Source: Gnetum montanum (lineage: Eukaryota > Streptophyta > Gnetopsida > Gnetales > Gnetaceae). From it: 43,652 bases of DNA. Below are positions 32,130 through 42,588 of this stretch, piece after piece; the first letter of the stretch is position 1, and each line of letters begins with the position of its first letter. A model generated the notes under the pieces. It did not search any database, was not told the origin of the DNA, and saw only the letters and a program-made list of their open reading frames with translations. The stretch spans positions 74,616 through 118,267 of the forward strand of contig MNCI01007893.1 in assembly GCA_015680685.1 (NCBI GenBank), given 5' to 3'. The position numbers and the translations under genes are program-made.

Positions 32130-35100
32130 CTAAGGTGCAACTGGATAGGGAAGAGGAGCACCTCCAATGTCACCACTACTAGAGCTGCTAGTGTCACTTG
32201 GTACCTATACCACAATAACATAAGTTTAATAAATAATCAACATAATATGAAACCAAATTAAATTAAATCAAAGACATAATAAAATAAAATAAAACGAACA
32301 AACCTAGGAGGACTTGAGTGCAACATCCTCTATGGGGAAGCTCCTAAGACTAACCTCTAAATGATGGAGGATTTGGTCCTTAGTTATGTGGGCCTAGTCC
32401 ACTTTCCCAAGATTAATGTCAATTAGGATGTTGCTTTCATCAATCTTAGTCCATGTCAAAGGATCCTACGAAAATGCAATGGTAGTCACCTTCTAAGAAG
32501 TAGTACAGACTTGAGGAGTTGGGGAATTAGCCACCATCATAGAGATTTCAAATAGTGTGAAGACGCTTTTTACTTCAATCCCCTTCAAGAATAGCTCCAA
32601 ATTATGCCATTTGGTGGAATTTTCTTACAACCACTTAAGCTAGGCCTCACTTTCCACCTTATACTTTTTCTTGTGGTCTTTTTATGTCCAATCCCACTTA
32701 AGAAACTAGGCATAATTATCTCTCCACTCCCTAGTCGTGAGAGCTAGCAAGTCCATCTATAGCTTCTGCTCTATAACCTCCCTGTTAAGAGCATCCTTGC
32801 CATGGATGACATACTAATACCATGCCCATGTTATTCCCTTAGTTCATAAGGAATCCCTTCTAGCCAATTAGGCTTCCATGAATCTCTTACAATCATGGAG
32901 ATCCTTAATTACCTCAGCCTGCCTCTTATTTTTCCTTTCCAACACCACAATTCTTTCCCATAGAAACTCATTGGAACATTGGCATTCTCTCGAAGTTTTA
33001 ATGCATGAAAGGGCTTATCTAGTGGCACTTTCATACAACTTCCATGACACATTCTCCACCTCAATTGGAAAGCTAGGTAATAAATCAATTTCCATGGGAT
33101 AGTCAAAACCCCATCCAACCTTAGACACTACAAGCAATATAAAAATAAAACACACATATTAAAAATAACAAACAAAAAAAATAACTAAATAATTCTAAAC
33201 TAATAAGATCACATAACCATAAAACCTACATAAATAATAAAAATTCATAAAAAAAGTAAAAAATCAAAAGCTACAACAGGAATAACTATAGCTTATATAT
33301 TAAAACTAGGGTTTGAACATGAAAATATAAAATGCAACACATAAAAATAAAAATCATAAATACTTGGGATGCCATTTGGCATGATAGTGGAGGGTTCACC
33401 TAGTTTTGAACCATCAAATATAGCATTGAGATCATCCAATGCAACATTGGATAGCCCCTCATCCTCATGTCATTATAGGAACTCCTCCTCTAGGTATTTC
33501 TGCTCCACCTCTATTGTCATTGCTTGGGCTGCCAGTTCTTGTTGCTTGTTGACAAGAATGAAAACGACAAAACATAGAACAACTTAGTACATTTTTCCTA
33601 AAAAAAAACAGTGAGATAACATTATAACATAAAACATAAAATGTAAAATAACTTAAAATAAAATAAACTAAAACATACTGGCAACCACATGACACACCTA
33701 GCCAAGTTTAATGAGAAGCCTCCTCTTCATAGGTTGCTTAATAACTGGTGCTCTTTCATCAACCATAGCCCTCTTCAACTTCATCCTAGCTACCCTATCA
33801 ACTTTAGCACATAACTCCTTGGAATTTTTAACATTTCCTAACGAAACTTGGGGCTCAATCCCCATGCTATTAGGGGAAGCATAATGTACATCACTAAAAT
33901 TCTTAGTGGTCATAAATAGTGACTCTCGAACATCCTTTGGTGGATTCTAAGCCTACATGGTGAGATAATCAAGTTTCACCAAAGACTTAGAAAGCTAGGA
34001 TGGATATTGGCATATCCATCATCCATTATTCTACACCACTAGGAACTCCATGAACCTCGTAAGATATGTTGCAAAGAAGCATACTACAAGTGGCATATCA
34101 TAGTGAGGTATTTTTGTAGTTTCAAGATATTCCCTTATAGCCTAAAGACTAAGTGAGTAGCTAGTTGAACTAAGCACCCTCCATGAGGAACTTTTTCATG
34201 ATCTATGCCTATTTGATTTTGATGACCTTCTTCTATGATAGAAACTTTAGGAACAACTAGAATCGGAATAATAAATAGACCTCCTTGACCTCTACATCCT
34301 GGAATTAGTCTTGGGACAACCTAGAATGACCATGATGAGTGTTTAGCCATTCTTCCACATCCTCTCAATGGTCTACATCCTTCATTGATTTGGAAAAAAC
34401 TATAATTCCCTCACAAGTGATACCAAAAATGTCACTAAAGGTGAATTAATCAATGGCCAAGGTGACAGGCACACCATGGATCTGAGTGACAAATTTTTTC
34501 ACTCGTTTGTTAAAGGAGTTTATGATATTCACCATATCATGAGTAGGGATGATTGGGCTAGGAGCCATGAAAAGATTAAGAAAAACTACATTAGTGATGT
34601 TTGCTTCAATGATTCTAGATTCCTAATTAGCCAACCACTGCTCCATTGAATCCACCTCACCAAACTTGAGGATAAGAGTCTCCTCAGAGTGTTTTGAAGT
34701 GATCAAGATAATGATAGAGGAGGAAGTAGACCCTAAAACACAACAAAAGGCCAATTAGCTTAAGAATAGGCATTTTTCATAAAACCAAAATATAACAAGT
34801 GTAACAAATTAAAGCTAAGTTTACAACCATACCAATGAAATCACTTAAACAATTAAGGCATAAATAACCTTCAACTATATAGCCATGAAAATGTTGACAT
34901 AGGATAAAAAAAATATATAAAATATAATAGAAAAAATAACAATTCTTACTTTGCTTGCTTGGTGAAGGTAGTGTGAGGACACTAAGGGGGATATGTGTCT
35001 TTACACCAAATCAAGGATTCCCAACTAACTATGGGTTGTCCCATTTGCTAAGAACCTATGGTAAGCTTTGGTGTAGTGTGTGGTGTACCTATCAAAGTCA

Positions 35101-37405
35101 TCTTTGAGCTACTCCATCATGGTGAGCCTCATTACTTGGCCTTTTGTAAATACCCCTAGCACTATTTGGGCTATAGGTAAGAGCTAGTCACTCTTAATCA
35201 AGCCATGGTCATCCACCCTATACTAGCAAGAATTTCAACCAAAACAAAAAACAAAAAAAACCATCAAGCCAAAATAGCCTAAGAAAACAAACAAAAGAAA
35301 AGCAACTTAACTTTACACTTATCCCTTCAAATAGTAGATAGTGCCATGAGGGTTTTGAAATAATGTGTTGGCATGGTGACCAAACAATAGTGTGTTGTTC
35401 ACATTGTATTGAATGAATTTGAGAATATCCCAGATTTTGAACAACATGTGTGTTCCTCTAGTATATATGCTATCAAATTTCTCATCCTTAACAGGAGTTT
35501 TAAGATCAACAATGAACTTGATGATCATGTGCATAGAGTGGGGCAATAAGGTTTCCACAATGATTACTGCTATCTCCAAGGCTCAGTGTGATCACACCAT
35601 CACACCAAAATTTTGGAGTAGGTAGGCCAAGAAATCCCTTGCCTCCAACTAGAACCATAAAAAGCCATGTTCCAACACCATGTCTATAGGTGGGTTGTTG
35701 AGCCTTAGTGTCTAGATCGATCATAGAAATCCCACCAGCTCATTCACCACCAGATGGATTTCAAAAAAGCCATACACGATACAACACCAATAACCGTTAG
35801 AACCATGAATAACCATAACTAAAAATGAACAAATACTAAAAAACATAATTTAATGTGATCTCATTATCAACATTTTCATTTAAGCTAAGTAACCAAATTC
35901 ATAGTTTTCAACACATAGGACCAAAACAAGATATCATCCAAAATTTTGAACAATTTACATATAACAACCAAATAGAACCAAGTAGTCCACCAACAATTAA
36001 TAGCAGTTCATAGTGAAATATGCATAAAAAATTAAATAAATTTTATGTAGAAACATTAAATCCATTAAAAATAGCTTATACCAAAGAAACAATCACAAAA
36101 TCCTAACTTGAATTTTGCAAAACATTTACTAGAAATCCTAGTTAACACTGAAACTAGCTATAGTAAAAACTCTGGGAGGATTAGTCAAATTTTTTTAAAA
36201 AATTCAAGTGATTATTGAAAACTAAAATGTCACTGTAAATAACCTTGGGAACCTTTGAACATAGCCACAAAAATTCAAGGACAACACCAACACTACCTAT
36301 ACAACCAAGGAGGTTTGCAATTTTTACAACCAAAATTGCAACTATGTGAGGTAGGTTACACTTTAATAAAAAATGTCAAATTAGGACTAAAATATTTTTG
36401 TAAGTCTAGGAACTATGTATGTCTAAAATTCAATAAAATTTAACATCCACACTATAGTTCCAAGTTTAGAAAAAATTTGCACACCAACCCAAAACCATAA
36501 GAAAATTTCATAAAAGACCTAAGACTATCGAAAACAACTACAGTAATTAACTAATAAAAAATATGAAAAAAATTTCACAATTACTGAAATTAGCACTAAA
36601 CCCACCCTAACACCTCTGAAAGTCCCTAAGAACCTAGGACATTGGTTAGAAAAATTCTTCTAATTATGAACATTGACCATTTTCATAGGGGTAAAACCAT
36701 AAAAATCAAAAATATCATTGTGCATTGGTCCACAAAAAATTCATAGAAAATTAACAGTAGACAAAAATTCAGTGATTCCATACTTATTTGAACCAATAAA
36801 TAATAAACCAAAAATCTACAACCTAAAAAACCAAGATTTCTTAACCATTTTTACATAAAAGAATTGGGAAAATGACAAAAAATAGCAGAAAACTAAAAAA
36901 CCCCTTGTGAATTCATTGTAAGTTAGAATCTAGTGGTTCAACCACTATTTTAACCATTAAAAAATATACAAAACCCTATGATTCTAAAATCTAGAAATTT
37001 CCTAATTGTTTTCTTATGAAAAAATGAAAAAGAGATGCTACTTTTTCATAAGAAACAACAAAAATCAGACAAAACAAGGCCAAACAAAATTTATAACCTA
37101 ACATAAACCAATATTAAATCCAAATCAACACTATAACAATGCGATCTAGACCAAAATCTAAGAATGGAATTTTTGAAAAATGAATTTCATGCAAATAACA
37201 ACCTAAACTAGGGCAAAACGCCTAGGTTCAAAGCAAGAAAAACTTTAAAAACTCATGAAAAATGGCTAAGAAGTGTGCACCTAGCAGTCATGGAGGAAGA
37301 TCCTTCCCCCAATAGAGGTTGTGGTAGATGTGAGTTTCTCTTTTTTACAATGTATGCTTCTTCTAGGGCAAGATTCTTGCTTATCACTACCTTTCTCTTT
37401 GACAT
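32130..37405 (-). pseudogene. E4 antisense seven-exon gene, decayed
   Basis: Exons on the minus strand: 37405-37281 (ATG, MSKRKVVISKNLALEEAY), 35818-35319, 35222-34950, 34732-33698, 33544-33364, 33127-32304 and 32204-32130 (stop TAG at 32132-32130, ending GGAPLPYPVAP). All six introns (1462, 96, 217, 153, 236 and 99 bases) have GT...AG borders and are T-rich on this strand, as plant introns are. Reading phase is kept at the exon 2/3, 4/5, 5/6 and 6/7 joins; exon 1/2 and 3/4 are off by one and exon 4 has one frameshift near 34170. Total about 1000 codons. Exon 2 has DMVLEHGFLWF and HMLFKIWDILKFIQYN; exon 4 VKKFVTQIHGVPVTLAID and FSDIFGITCEGIIVFSKS; exon 6 a coiled coil (ERIVVLERKNKRQAEVIKDL). 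Internal stops are almost all from C-to-T or G-to-A. Product unknown; probably an additional ORF of the Tat-lineage kind, possibly a captured host gene. Confidence 0.7.
35819..37280 (-). other. First intron of the antisense gene
   Basis: This 1462-base stretch is strongly A-rich on the plus strand, T-rich on the coding strand, and has no open frame of note. It has a CTAG/GTGCAC donor and a TTCATTTTTAG acceptor. It is an intron by inference from its borders, composition and flanking coding segments. Confidence 0.55.
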
Positions 37406-37780
37406 CTTGAAGCAATAGTGAAGAAAACGTCTAAATTCTTCAAATTCTTGGTATCAACGTTGCTCCTTAAGAGAGAATAATTAAGCAACACTAAATATTG
37501 ATAGACTAGTAGAAAAATTTCTACAAGATCTCTGAACCTATGTGCTTCCCTGAAAAAATGGTCTTTGCAAAATAATTTCCATAAAATTAACAGGCTAAAA
37601 CCAATTCTACACTTATGCCCCCTTTTCCAAAAGCCCTTGCCCAATTCACTCACTTAATTCATAGTGAACTGATAGGGAAAATGGGGAAACTATTAGTAAT
37701 GCTGGGATGGTGGGAAGTGTAGAATAAAAATACCATTTAAATTTGGGTGGGCCACACTAGGAACCTCCCAAGAAAAACAC
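37406..37780 (-). promoter_or_regulatory. Putative promoter and 5' leader of the antisense gene
   Basis: This segment lies between the tandem array and the first ATG. On the minus strand it contains a weak TATA-like GGTATTTTTATTC at about 37721-37733. It is open for 88 codons (37653-37387) in a frame that is not that of exon 1, probably by chance. Confidence 0.3.
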
Positions 37781-40260
37781 TAAAAATTCCAATACCATGA
37801 AATTCACAACCAAAACCCCCACCTACACTATGGTTGAACATCCAAAAAGCTTTATGATGAAGTCGAAGCCCCAATTGCCATCAAAACCTACCTTACCCAC
37901 ACTAGCTAGCATGGATCCAATGTGGATTTCGCCATCATTTATAACACATTGAAGACTAAGAACCTGCTATGTCAAAATTGGAAACCAAAGGTTAACACAT
38001 TGTAAAAACTAAACATTGAGGAAGCTAAACCCTCCTAACAAAATATAAGGTAACAACACTAGCTAAAAGCCCATCGATGCTAGCTAGATTTGCTCTAAGG
38101 GGGATGGCATCCCCAAACAACAACTAGACCTCAATTTGACTTTGAGATGATCATGTAAAGCCTAAAATTTTAGTAGAACCCTATGACATCACAAAAAAAA
38201 TTTCAAATCTAACAAAAGTGGCAAAACAATGGATTTTAGTGGATCCATGCTCGGAAGCACTTCAACCACATTGGCCAGTGTGGCCCCAATGAGATTGGGT
38301 TTAGTGTAACCATAAAATACTAAAATTAGCCTCTAAATTAAGACATCATGGCCTCTATGCATTCCTAGAGTCTCCAGTAACTAAAAATTAGTCACAGTTT
38401 ATCATAAACCATCTATCCATGTTGAGGAAATATTTACCCATGTTAGCTAGCATGGATACTTTGAGAATAATTCATAAAAAATCATAGACATATCAAATCG
38501 ACCTCAAAACTCATCCCTCTAACCCTAAAACCCTGTCAAAGCCTCCAAAGACTACCAAACCTAAAAACTGAGTTAATAATGACAAGAATCTATCATTCTC
38601 TATCCATCCATGCTAGGGCTATGCTAGCCAATGTAGCCCAAGGGGGATGACTATACAAACCATTGAAAAGCCTTCAAATTTGATAATGCTAAGTTATGAA
38701 ACTTGACCTTCAACACCAGTAATCCCAAGAACTCACAAATTAGTCAGTTCCACACCAAAACCTATCAAAAGCCAAACTCCAAATGTAAGCATGCTAAGAA
38801 AGGCCAAAGCCATACTACCTAGTGTGGGTGAGATTTTTAGCCAATTCTCCCAATTTCATAGCATAACAAACAACCTAAATTTTTACTTAGAAAGAATAGA
38901 GCCCCATGACCTTGTAATCAACTATAATTTAGCCTAGTTTCAACCATAAAAACATCATATTTCACTCATCCATACTAAGGGGGGCTAGAGCCATATTAGC
39001 TAGTGTGGCTCCAATGTGGGTGAGGTTTCAAACTAGTTTTTCTTACACACCAGCATCCTAAACGGCCTAGAACCAGACTCTAAATTCCTAGAACCTCAAA
39101 ACCTTGTAGCAAATTGCAATTTGGCCTTCTTTCAATCATAGAAATGTTAGATTTTGCTTATCCTTATGAGTGCCATCCCCAACCATGCTGGCTAGAATAG
39201 CTCTAGGGGGTAAGATCCAAAAATCCACTTTTGGTTGCAAAATTTGACTTCAAAATGATTAGTTTCAATCCTAAAACCTTATTTATATTGAATTTTGGAT
39301 GCAAAATGGTAAAGAAACTCCATCATACCCTCTCATCCATAGTGAAACTATGGTGGCCAATGTAGTCCAAGGGGTATGACCATGTCAAGAATTAAACAAC
39401 CCTCAACATTAACAATTACAATCCTAAACTCTGATCATGAATACTAGTGACCCTAGGAGCTTGAAAAAATTAGTTAATTTTCCTCTAAAACTCACCAAGA
39501 ACCAAAACTCAAGTATAACTACACTGAAGGATGTTAGAGCCATGTTGGTCAACATGGCTCTAGTGTAGTTGCATCCCCAAAGGGGTTTATTAGCATAACC
39601 TCCATCAAATGGCCTCAAAACTCCATTTTGGAAGCATAAAACCTCAAAACCCTAAGCATAGATACAATTTGATCCTATTTTATCCATAAAAACATCATGT
39701 ATAACCTATCCACAATGGGCCATACCTAGCTATGCTGGCCAATGTAGATCTGGGGGTAAGACCCCAAACCCCATATTTTTCGCATATTTTGGACTTTAGA
39801 ATCACCAATTCCAACCCTCATGATCCTACACTACCCTAGAAAGTTAATAGAACACCAATTTTGACCTTGGGATGCCATAAAATTAATGTTTTCCAAGCAT
39901 CCATTCTAAAGCCATGTTGGCCAACATAGTCCCAGCATGGATGCCAGTTCTAGATAGCATTGATGGCTTCCAAAGTATCAAATCAACACCAAAATTAACA
40001 AACCTTCATCCCCAACCCATTGTACTAGCCATTAAAACCATCAAGACCCCTGAAAATGGCCATAATGAACCTAGAAAACCATATTTCCACACTATCAATG
40101 CTGGGGATCATCCCACCCATGCTGGCTAGCATGGGTCTAGCGTGGGTGCCCAAAGAAGCCTCATGTTTTACCTTAAATAGCCTTAAAACAGTCTCCTTGA
40201 GTGCCCAAACTCACGTTTCAACCTTGTAGCCTTCCACTATGGCCAAATAAGGCCTAAAAT
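37780..40260. repeat. ~185-bp tandem array, about 13 diverged units with a dyad core
   Basis: A conserved core of the form CCATGCTGGCTAGCATGG recurs at about 37905, 38083, 38275, 38446, 38628, 38819, 38999, 39190, 39356, 39548, 39738, 39920 and 40126. The spacings are 166-206 with a mean of 185. Between cores the units share segments such as CCATAAAAACATCAT, CTCAAAACCCT and CCTAAAAC. The core is an inverted repeat: at 39535-39562 the arms TAGAGCCATGTT and AACATGGCTCTA are perfect with GGTC between; at 40115-40136 the arms are ACCCATGCT and AGCATGGGT. Divergence between units is mostly transitions. No protein is encoded. Confidence 0.85.
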
Positions 40261-40470
40261 TAGTAAACTCTAATCCTTATTGACTAGTTTTGACCATCTT
40301 TCATGACATGTTTTCCATCCTAACTTGTTTGGCCTGGTTACATGGTTGTGTTTCAACTTATTTTGACCTTGTTAAGGATTTTTGTCCTTTATTGATTAAT
40401 CATTTGATTGATCATTTGGCAAGGTTAGTCTCCTTCCTTAAAAATTTATTTAAGGAAGATACTATGTAAG
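40261..40470. other. Sequence after the array, with a perfect 9-bp inverted repeat
   Basis: Contains TTTGACC-type motifs similar to those at 42140-42315. It also has a dyad at 40434-40457 with arms TTCCTTAAA and TTTAAGGAA around a 6-base centre. No gene. Confidence 0.5.
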
Positions 40471-40580
40471 AAAAATGTTCCATAAACCTATGGTAATATC
40501 CTACTAAATCCAAGAAGCTTCACACCTCCACTACTGATTATGGCATAAGACAATATACTAAGCTCAAGAAAATTATCATC
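40471..40580 (-). pseudogene. Fragment of gypsy reverse transcriptase (thumb region)
   Basis: The minus strand reads MPxSVVEVxSFLDLVGYYHR followed by RFMEHF (x marks stops). This is the conserved W-P-x-S-x-x-E-V-R-S-F-L-G-L block at the end of the Ty3/gypsy RT. It is isolated, with no neighbouring RNase H in this orientation. Confidence 0.7.
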
Positions 40581-40889
40581 ATACTCTACAATAAACCAAG
40601 TACCTTAATACATAATGGGCCTTGAAAAATGTTACAAAAATCATCCCATGTGACACCTTGGTTAGCCCATTCCTTGTCTTCCTCTTTAATCATCCACCAA
40701 TGTCGGGCAATACCAACCAAATGATAGACTTCCTAGTAAGTTTGCTAAATCGATGAATAGCTTAACATGATGCACACATGAGTAGATGAAAAATTTATCC
40801 AAGTAGTCAAAATATATACTAGAGTTTAAGATAAATGTATTGATGGTTTGATATAAAGAGAAATGTAGGAGACTATGTGTCTTGATGTT
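40581..40889. other. No gene recognised
   Basis: AT-rich sequence between two RT fragments of opposite orientation. A 90-codon minus-strand frame (40958-40686) shows no similarity to known families. Confidence 0.5.
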
Positions 40890-41035
40890 GTTTGCAACCA
40901 TGCATATATTATAGGCAACTAAACCACATGACAATGAAAAATAAATATCCTCTATCATACATTGATGACTTGTTTGATCAACTTAGGAGATCTCATGTAT
41001 TCTTGAAGATTGAACTCAAGAATTGTACATCATGT
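40890..41035 (+). pseudogene. Fragment of gypsy reverse transcriptase (fingers/palm start)
   Basis: The plus strand reads [20 protein letters not shown] and [18 protein letters not shown]. These match the [37 protein letters not shown] block of Ty3/gypsy elements, probably a chromovirus, a lineage different from E1. Similarity ends abruptly near 41035. Confidence 0.85.
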
Positions 41036-41541
41036 AGCCCTTTCATGTCATTTTCTTTCTCCTACATTGATAGTATCTTTTGTTGGGGGTTATGAGACTT
41101 GAATTGACCAATGTGTTTGTCCCTACAACTAGTACATGGCATAGGTATGTTCATTCCTATAGCCAATCCTCTAGAAGGCTAATGGTTGTAGGTCATAGGT
41201 TGACCAACCCTAGCACCAATTGGATAAATAAAAGTCTAATAAAATACCTATATACAATGGTTATTTATGAGTACTCATGGCAACATTTCATATGCTACAC
41301 TGAGTGTGGATATGCTAGTGATCACATGGGCTACATGTATGATAGTATCCATTTGTGGTGATAATGTATATTATGATTAGATTATGATTGCGTGGGTCAT
41401 CGGTTGGACATGATAATGGAAATGCATGTGATGTGATGTAATGGATATATGATTGATTATGTTAGACAATGGTTTTATCTATGAATGGATGATAGCTATT
41501 TATGTCTTTGATAATGATTGTGCCAATGATATGTGTGGTAT

Positions 41542-41579
<38 letters not shown>

Positions 41580-41640
41580 GTTTTAAGCATGTGCAAGACT
41601 AACAGTTGTTGTAGATTTTCTTTTACTACAATGTTGTATG
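41036..41640. other. Non-coding stretch with microsatellite
   Basis: No recognisable protein. The sequence is rich in ATGATT-like words. A (GT)17 repeat lies at 41543-41576. It may be the leader of the gag relic that follows. Confidence 0.5.
41543..41576 (+). repeat. (GT)17 microsatellite
   Basis: Thirty-four uninterrupted bases of GT dinucleotides. The lack of interruptions implies recent slippage in an otherwise decayed region. Confidence 0.98.
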
Positions 41641-42030
41641 ATGTTTAGGGTACTCACCCATTTGTGATTTTAGGTTATAGATATGTATAGTAGACACAGT
41701 CATGATGCTGGTGAGGCCAGTAGATTAGAAGGGTTTAATGCTAGGTTGGAGTAGCCTCCTCAAACATCTAGTAGTGGTCTTAAAAATAGGCAACTAGATC
41801 TTATTCAACAACTATTACAATTCCTATAGTAGCATGTTGCAACTCATGATGCTCCCTTTCCCATGATCAGGGAAGTAGGAAGTGGTAGTGGTAGTAGAGG
41901 CTCAAGAGAATCAAATAGACAGCCTATCAATAGGAAATTGGTAGAGCAGTTTCAAAAGTTGGGACCTCCTAAATTTGATGGAAAAAATATATACAAATTT
42001 AGCACCCTTGCTATTGGCACTACCATTTAT
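41641..42030 (+). pseudogene. Gypsy gag N-terminal remnant
   Basis: The frame reads RHSHDAGEASRLEGFNARLE, LDLIQQLLQFL, then a Gly/Ser stretch (REVGSGSGSRGSRES) and VEQFQKLGPPKFDGKN. The last block resembles the F-x-x-x-x-PP-x-F-x-G start of chromovirus gag. Stops are TAG codons at former Gln positions. It ends near 42005. With the RT fragment at 40890 it may derive from one deleted chromovirus. Confidence 0.6.
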
Positions 42031-42089
42031 TTCCCTTTTCTTTTCCTTTTCACCACCTCCTACAAATAATGAATTTGGGTTTGGGAATT

Positions 42090-42588
42090 TTCTCATCATT
42101 TAGGCCTTGTCTCATGAAATGTTTCTACCATTTAACACCATTTGACCTTAATTGACATGACTTGACATAAGTCCATGTTGTTTCACCTTGGTATGACCTT
42201 GATTGACCTTGTTATATGTCCTTTGATGGGGTTCAACCATCATTTGATCATCATTTGGCCTTCATTTTGTTCCATTCTATCATCAATTGACTTTGATTTG
42301 ACCTTGTTTGACATTTGCTTTATCCTGTTTGTTTCACCTACCTCTGCTAACCTTAGTGGCCTTGTTTAACCATTGATTCAATATACTTCGGCTTGTCCAT
42401 GTAGCATTGCTAGAGTATTTTATATTGATTTGAAATTATTTAACCATTTTATTATATAGGTGTCACTTGATGTGCTTATGTTGACATGTAGAAATGAGCT
42501 AGGGGGGTAAGGGAGAAAATTTGACTAGCTTTAAAGCCTACATCGACCCCTCTCATGATGTTGCTAGACCAAGTTAACCTAAGCCTCT
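42090..42588. other. Non-coding region with TTGAC cluster
   Basis: Seven TTGAC pentamers lie on the plus strand at 42142, 42152, 42162, 42203, 42287, 42298 and 42308. A purine-rich GCTAGGGGGGTAAGGGAG at about 42508-42525 looks like a plus-strand polypurine tract. No protein is visible. Confidence 0.5.

Larger units (their letters stand above)
26890..40260 (+). mobile_element. E4: Tat/Athila-type element with antisense gene and tandem array, no RT or integrase seen
   Basis: A plus-strand gag-protease relic (27788-31390) is followed by a multi-exon gene in the opposite direction (37405-32130) and a ~185-bp tandem array (37780-40260). Antisense extra ORFs between pol and 3' LTR and satellite-like repeats in the 3' untranslated region are both known from the Tat lineage. 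RT, RNase H and integrase are missing, so the copy is deleted or belongs to a non-autonomous family. The LTRs were not found, so the element limits and the unity of the three parts are inference. Confidence 0.5.

Noticed and set aside
37387-37653. 88-codon minus-strand frame starting MSELGKGF as the first exon of the antisense gene
   Set aside because: The ATG at 37405 in another frame gives a Lys/Arg-rich start, ends exactly at a GT donor and sits at the right place; the longer frame has no continuation.
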